Notes under the pieces: generated by a model | Seen by the model: the letters and a program-made list of their open reading frames with translations, nothing else | Database searches by the model: none | Told to the model about the DNA's origin: nothing | In this document: positions 59,507 through 64,000 of the stretch, one piece after another | Layout of the letters: each line of letters starts with the position of its first letter | How positions within the stretch are numbered: position 1 is the stretch's first letter | Translations under genes and position numbers: made by a program | NCBI GenBank assembly: GCA_051453625.1 | Contig: JBOZIK010000001.1 | Span: 73,900,992 to 73,964,991 of the forward strand | Direction: 5' to 3' | Source: Welwitschia mirabilis | Taxonomy: Eukaryota > Gnetophyta > Gnetopsida > Welwitschiales | DNA length: 64,000 nt

Positions 59507-59510
59507 GATA

Positions 59511-61250
59511 ATGATAAAGAATAATAAAGGTAAACACACTTGTGAAAGATGTTTCCTTGATGAAGCAAAGAAGGTATGATGCACTTTAATTCAAGAACTG
59601 AAGGTGAGAAAGAAAAATTTATTTCTTTAATTGATCAAGATGATTATTCTGCATTTACTATTTCTTATTTACATACTACAAAATGTTTGAAAATTTTTAA
59701 AAATCAATTAAGTTCTACTAAAATTTTTGCCTTTTCTCTTTTTTCTAATCATCCTAATACTCTTACTTTTATGGCATCCAAAAAATATTTAATTAAAATA
59801 TCAAGGTCCTCTAATTTAAATATTACTTTAAAATATATATTAGCTATTAAAAGATAAAATTTTAAAACCCCATTTGACCTATCTCTCAAAGACGACATAG
59901 AGTTAAAGAAATTGAATTCCTATCCTTCCTTGTTTAAAGAATCTAATGAAGACACATTCCAACATAGAGATGAGATTACAACTCATACTTACTTTATAAA
60001 ATGGGAAAAATAAAACTTTAGATAGAACCTACATGATAATTGTTTTATTTACCTTAAAAGAAAAAGCAAAAATTTGGCTTAAACCATTTCACATAAAGGT
60101 CTTAAGTTATGGAATTAATTCTTTATCAAATGATTCATGAATGAGAAAGTCATGAGGAGAAGAAGAAAAGAAGTTATAAATTTTCAACAATACCCTCTTA
60201 AAGACTCTTCATAAACATATAAAAGATTCTTAATAGTTGTGTCATTTAACCTAGTAAATGAGTTTACAAAACAAGAACTTATTAATTACTTCTATAGTAG
60301 ATTGAAGAGTGAAACTACACAAATGGTAGATTTTTCATGTGATGAAATTTACTCAATTTAACCTTAGATGATGCTTGGAACCTATTAGTAGACCTTGTAG
60401 AAAGAAGTCAAAATTAGCCAAAAACAACATGCAAAGGCACTAGAAATATAGGTGAAATGCTTAAATATTTGAAAAATGTACAACATAAGGAAGAATAACT
60501 AAAGGTTAACATCTGACTTAGTGATCTTTCTAGTACATTTTAGAGTTATAGAAGAGCTTTAATTAATGAAAAATTACTAAATCAACTCGACCATTATGAC
60601 ATATGTAATGAAAATATTTATTACATCAAGGAATGCCTAGCTTTACTAACTTATAGTGAGGCCATATTTAACAAATTTTATGCATTTAATAAAAGGCCAA
60701 TCAACTTTAGAGGAAACAAGCAATATCTACCATGAAATAATGAATCTTCAACATCTTTTAGAACTTCATTAGACAACAAATATAGAAGCCACAACTCTTA
60801 GCCTAATGTTTTCAACTATAATAGAAATAGCCCTTGTAGAGAAATGATGAAAGAACTCTAAAAAAATGCAAGATACCACCTATGAAATTTTAAAAAATTA
60901 GAATAAAAACTTAGAAAATTTGATTAGCTTTCTTTGACAAAAAATCATAGGGAATCAAAGGCCATGAGAATTACTTGCTATCCAAACTATCCCAAATTCA
61001 AAGGATGTGAAGAAAGATTACAAAGTAGTTATATGAAGTGGATATCACACTACTCCCCATGGTGAATCCTTAACTTGCTTTGATAAACATAAGGAATTAC
61101 ATCAAGAAGGGGATGTTGAAATTCTTTATTAACCAAGTCTTCCTCCTACTCTCAACTCCAAATCCAATAACAACCAACATCTCAAGAAGAATACTATCCC
61201 ATGAATGGATAAATTAAACACAAATCCAACTTATGATAAATATTTAAAAG
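59511..61250 (+). pseudogene. Element D2 gag remnant
   Basis: ATG at 59511 begins M-I-K-N-N-K-G-K-H-T-C-E-R, as in D1. A four-base deletion near 59565 breaks the frame, and the reading resumes from 59576 (FNSRTEGEKEKF, DDYSAFTISYLHTTK) to 59857. The gag domain is spread over shifted frames: FDLSLKDDIELKKLNSYPS, EVINFQQYPLKDS (about 60172), and QELINYFYSRLKSETTQMVD near 60266, the Athila gag signature. A hydrophilic tail follows. Confidence 0.7.
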
Positions 61251-61429
61251 TAATTATGAATTATGTTACTTTCAACCTATTATTTTAGAAGATCTTTTAA
61301 GATAACCCCAAGTATAAAAAATTTGGAAGGACTTAATAAGAAAAAAATAAGAAAGAATAATTCTAAGTAAAGTATTTATTTCATAATCCCTTTCCAAATT
61401 GGTTTCTTAAAAATGTCCTAAGTTTAAAT

Positions 61430-61835
61430 ATCTAATAGTAGTAACTATCTATATTATTTTGGAAGGAAATAAGAAAATTAAAAAAATCTTAATAGACATA
61501 GGAACAAATGTAAATATTATGCCTTTCGATATTTGTAGAAGGTTTGAATTAGAAGGAAGGATTGAACCTACTAGAATAGTGTTGAATTTGGCTGAAGCAA
61601 CAATGAAGAAATTGATAGGAATAATCAAAGACTTAGTGATTTAAATTAAGCAATCTTTCTATCCTATAAATGTGATTATCATTGAGGTTGAACATAATGG
61701 AGGATACCCTTTAACTTTAGGAAAAGCCTTTTGTGAAATGGCCTATTGTGTCATTGATATTTGCATAGGGATGATGGAATGTCATATAGATTAAAAAAGG
61801 TTTAGTATTAGAGTATTTTATGCTACTTAAAAAAC
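61430..61835 (+). pseudogene. Element D2 protease remnant, catalytic Asp kept
   Basis: Open at 61459-61644 with ILIDIGTNVNIMPFDICRR. The catalytic Asp is present (codon 61495-61497), unlike in A and B where it is Asn. After one stop the flap region is readable (VIIIEVEHNGGYPLTLGKAF, CVIDI). This is the best protease in the window but still interrupted. Confidence 0.75.
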
Positions 61836-62234
61836 ATGGAAGAAAAATTAGACATAGAAGAAAAATTTAAGTCATTCATATTAGTACAACATCATCTGTT
61901 AGAAGAAATCCTATTTTCATCACATGAATCAATCTTATTTGATGATGAGGAGGAATCATTTACTATTATTAAATATTTAAACTACTTCAATCCTTACAAT
62001 CTTAACCAAAACCTTTTAATCCACTCTTCCAATGATGATTTTCAAAAGGACTTTAAAATCATACTTGTTCATGATATCCAACATGTAAGATCCATTAAAA
62101 ACCTTTTACATCAAGATGGATGTTCTACAGCTATGAAGGATGAAAATGATCCTTTACTCAAAGAATTACCTAATCGTTTTAAATTCATTTTATTAAATAA
62201 TAATCCTAATAAGCCATTGATCATTAGTTCTTAA
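61836..62234 (+). pseudogene. Element D2 protease-RT linker, open
   Basis: A 132-codon open run, the longest real coding segment in the window. It is acidic (EEKLDIEEKFKSFI, LFDDEEESFTIIKYL) and ends LKELPNRFKFILL and NPNKPLI, which are the conserved bases of the RT amino-terminal extension in A (about 23700-23770). It belongs to the polyprotein and is not a separate gene. The frame stops where RT should continue. Confidence 0.7.
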
Positions 62235-62458
62235 CTTCATCTTTCTTAAAAAAACTCCTTAATTCAACTTCTTACTTCAACATTAAAAGCTTTCACTTGG
62301 ACTTATAAAGATCTTAGTGCTATTCCTTCTCATAATGTTCAACATAAATTTTACCTAGAGAATAATACTAAATCCATTAGGCAACCTCAAAGAACACTTA
62401 ATCCTATCGTTCATTTAGTAGTAAAAGATACAATTATTAAACTTATGGACACAAATTA
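62235..62458 (+). pseudogene. Element D2 RT stub
   Basis: The segment LKAFTWTYKDLSAIPSHNVQ and SIRQPQRTLNPIVHLVVKD at about 62281-62440 is the RT amino end, aligned with 23830-23990 of A. It stops at KLMDTN where A continues into the fingers. No palm, RNase H or integrase core follows. Confidence 0.75.
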
Positions 62459-62650
62459 ATTCATTCTTTTGTATAATACTTGAGCACATCTTATACATAA
62501 CAAGTTAACCTCTAAATAACTTGGTTCTTATTGTGTTGAAAGGGTACATTATAATGGCTCTATTGAGATCTCTAATCTTCAAACTCAAGAAATCCAAAAA
62601 GGAAATGGACAAAGGTTAAAACTTTACACATCTCAAGATGCTTATTCTTA
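62459..62650 (+). pseudogene. Element D2 integrase tail joined to the RT stub
   Basis: FILLYNT, a stop, AHLIHNKLTSK and then GSYCVERVHYNGSIEI and NGQRLKLYTS follow at once. These are the post-integrase segments aligned with about 26340-26560 of A. About 2.3 kb present in A is absent here, so D2 is an internal deletion derivative. Confidence 0.75.
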
Positions 62651-62974
62651 TTTCTTAAACATAATAGAAGTAATTAACTTGAAAAATATCTTTTGTAAAA
62701 AAGAGGATCTATCCTTGGTCATTGATTAAATTTTTTATTAGCTTTATTCCTTGATTTAAATTATGAGACTACTTGATCATCTTTAACTTGATTTATATTT
62801 AATTTCCATAGGTACTAAAATGATTAAGTATTTTTTATACTTTGGATTTCAATGTGATAAATATTGGATTTAATCAATATTAAGATATTCCAATATTTAC
62901 AATTAATTTCCTTCATTACTTTATACTAAAATATTAATTATGTTAATTTGATATTTCTTGTTAGACATATGCTT
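62651..62974 (+). other. Element D2 3' region, to a gap
   Basis: No coding is readable. The A/T-rich sequence contains AATATTGGATTTAATCAATATTAAGATATTCCAATATT, best described as a loose inverted repeat at about 62861-62902. Confidence 0.45.
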
Positions 62975-63772
62975 NNNNNNNNNNNNNNNNNNNNNNNNNN
63001 NNNNNNNNNNNNNNNNNNNNNNNNNNNNNNNNNNNNNNNNNNNNNNNNNNNNNNNNNNNNNNNNNNNNNNNNNNNNNNNNNNNNNNNNNNNNNNNNNNNN
63101 NNNNNNNNNNNNNNNNNNNNNNNNNNNNNNNNNNNNNNNNNNNNNNNNNNNNNNNNNNNNNNNNNNNNNNNNNNNNNNNNNNNNNNNNNNNNNNNNNNNN
63201 NNNNNNNNNNNNNNNNNNNNNNNNNNNNNNNNNNNNNNNNNNNNNNNNNNNNNNNNNNNNNNNNNNNNNNNNNNNNNNNNNNNNNNNNNNNNNNNNNNNN
63301 NNNNNNNNNNNNNNNNNNNNNNNNNNNNNNNNNNNNNNNNNNNNNNNNNNNNNNNNNNNNNNNNNNNNNNNNNNNNNNNNNNNNNNNNNNNNNNNNNNNN
63401 NNNNNNNNNNNNNNNNNNNNNNNNNNNNNNNNNNNNNNNNNNNNNNNNNNNNNNNNNNNNNNNNNNNNNNNNNNNNNNNNNNNNNNNNNNNNNNNNNNNN
63501 NNNNNNNNNNNNNNNNNNNNNNNNNNNNNNNNNNNNNNNNNNNNNNNNNNNNNNNNNNNNNNNNNNNNNNNNNNNNNNNNNNNNNNNNNNNNNNNNNNNN
63601 NNNNNNNNNNNNNNNNNNNNNNNNNNNNNNNNNNNNNNNNNNNNNNNNNNNNNNNNNNNNNNNNNNNNNNNNNNNNNNNNNNNNNNNNNNNNNNNNNNNN
63701 NNNNNNNNNNNNNNNNNNNNNNNNNNNNNNNNNNNNNNNNNNNNNNNNNNNNNNNNNNNNNNNNNNNNNNNN
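62975..63772. other. Assembly gap, 798 N
   Basis: It would hold the 3' end of D2. Open frames through it are artefacts of N. Confidence 0.9.
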
Positions 63773-64000
63773 TCTTATTATCTTGGTAGTGGTTGCACTT
63801 CTTTCATCATGATGAATGGCATTATTTAACAACTCATTAACTAAAAACTCACATTATTCTAAGGCATAGACTTCATGAGCATATGAGTATATTGATCATT
63901 AAATTATATCTTATCCAAGTACTATATTTTTCATAGCTAAATAAGGGTTGAATTAGGTCCAAACATAACTTAATACTCTAATACAAATAATCATTAGATA
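63773..64000. other. Plain sequence after the gap
   Basis: I see no gene, LTR end or primer site in these 228 bases. Confidence 0.5.

Noticed and set aside
62921-63832. Open frames of about 300 codons near the right end
   Set aside because: Nearly all of each frame is N.
1-64000. CRISPR arrays, operons, ribosome binding sites, phage genes
   Set aside because: The content is that of a plant nuclear genome; no evenly spaced repeats with unique spacers and no prokaryotic gene layout were seen.

Overview
The window looks like repeat-rich nuclear DNA from a flowering plant, given as a draft scaffold with runs of N. It is very AT-rich (about one quarter G+C by eye) and CpG is scarce. The clearest content is Ty3/gypsy LTR retrotransposons of the Athila/Tat-like branch. 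This rests on primer-binding sites resembling the tRNA-Asp type and on the gag-protease-RT-RNase H-integrase order. There are also Copia LTR fragments, CACTA transposon ends and part of a chromovirus. I found no intact host gene, no tRNA or rRNA, and nothing bacterial. Every coding stretch is broken by stops and frameshifts. Most differences from family consensus that I checked are C-to-T or G-to-A, as expected from decay of methylated cytosines.

Layout. 1-19402 is mostly featureless AT-rich DNA with a Copia LTR end plus primer site (about 2877-3523), a second LTR fragment on the minus strand (4467-4760), a perfect 22-bp-arm hairpin (5110-5167) and CACTA-like ends (5928, perhaps 17599). 19403-41636 is one outer Athila-like element (A) into which a second element (B, 28226-39144) has inserted whole; each has two LTRs, a primer site and a dead polyprotein. 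41700-43360 is the RNase H-integrase end of a chromovirus, followed by a CACTA 3' end (to 43711) and an unrecognised coding-like stretch. 44459-51286 is element C, which has LTRs and leader of the same family but no polymerase; it carries an open frame I do not recognise. 51300-52061 is the start of a minus-strand Copia-like element. 52130-55620 is a pair of roughly 1.3-kb inverted, LTR-like arms. 56500-62974 holds two more members of the family: D1 (LTR plus start of gag) and D2, which has lost everything between the start of RT and the end of integrase. The last part is a gap and 228 bases of plain sequence.

How the parts relate. A, B, C, D1 and D2 are one superfamily. They share an LTR module, a tRNA-Asp-type primer site three bases after the LTR, and a leader with what looks like a 414-450 base intron whose 3' end lies four or five bases before the ORF1 start (clear in A, C, D1, D2). 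They also share a recurrent imperfect palindrome (TATCATCC...GGATGATAG type) in LTRs, leader introns and 3' regions. That palindrome, the leader intron and the polymerase-less element C are the items most worth a second look. Several N gaps are demonstrably mis-sized.
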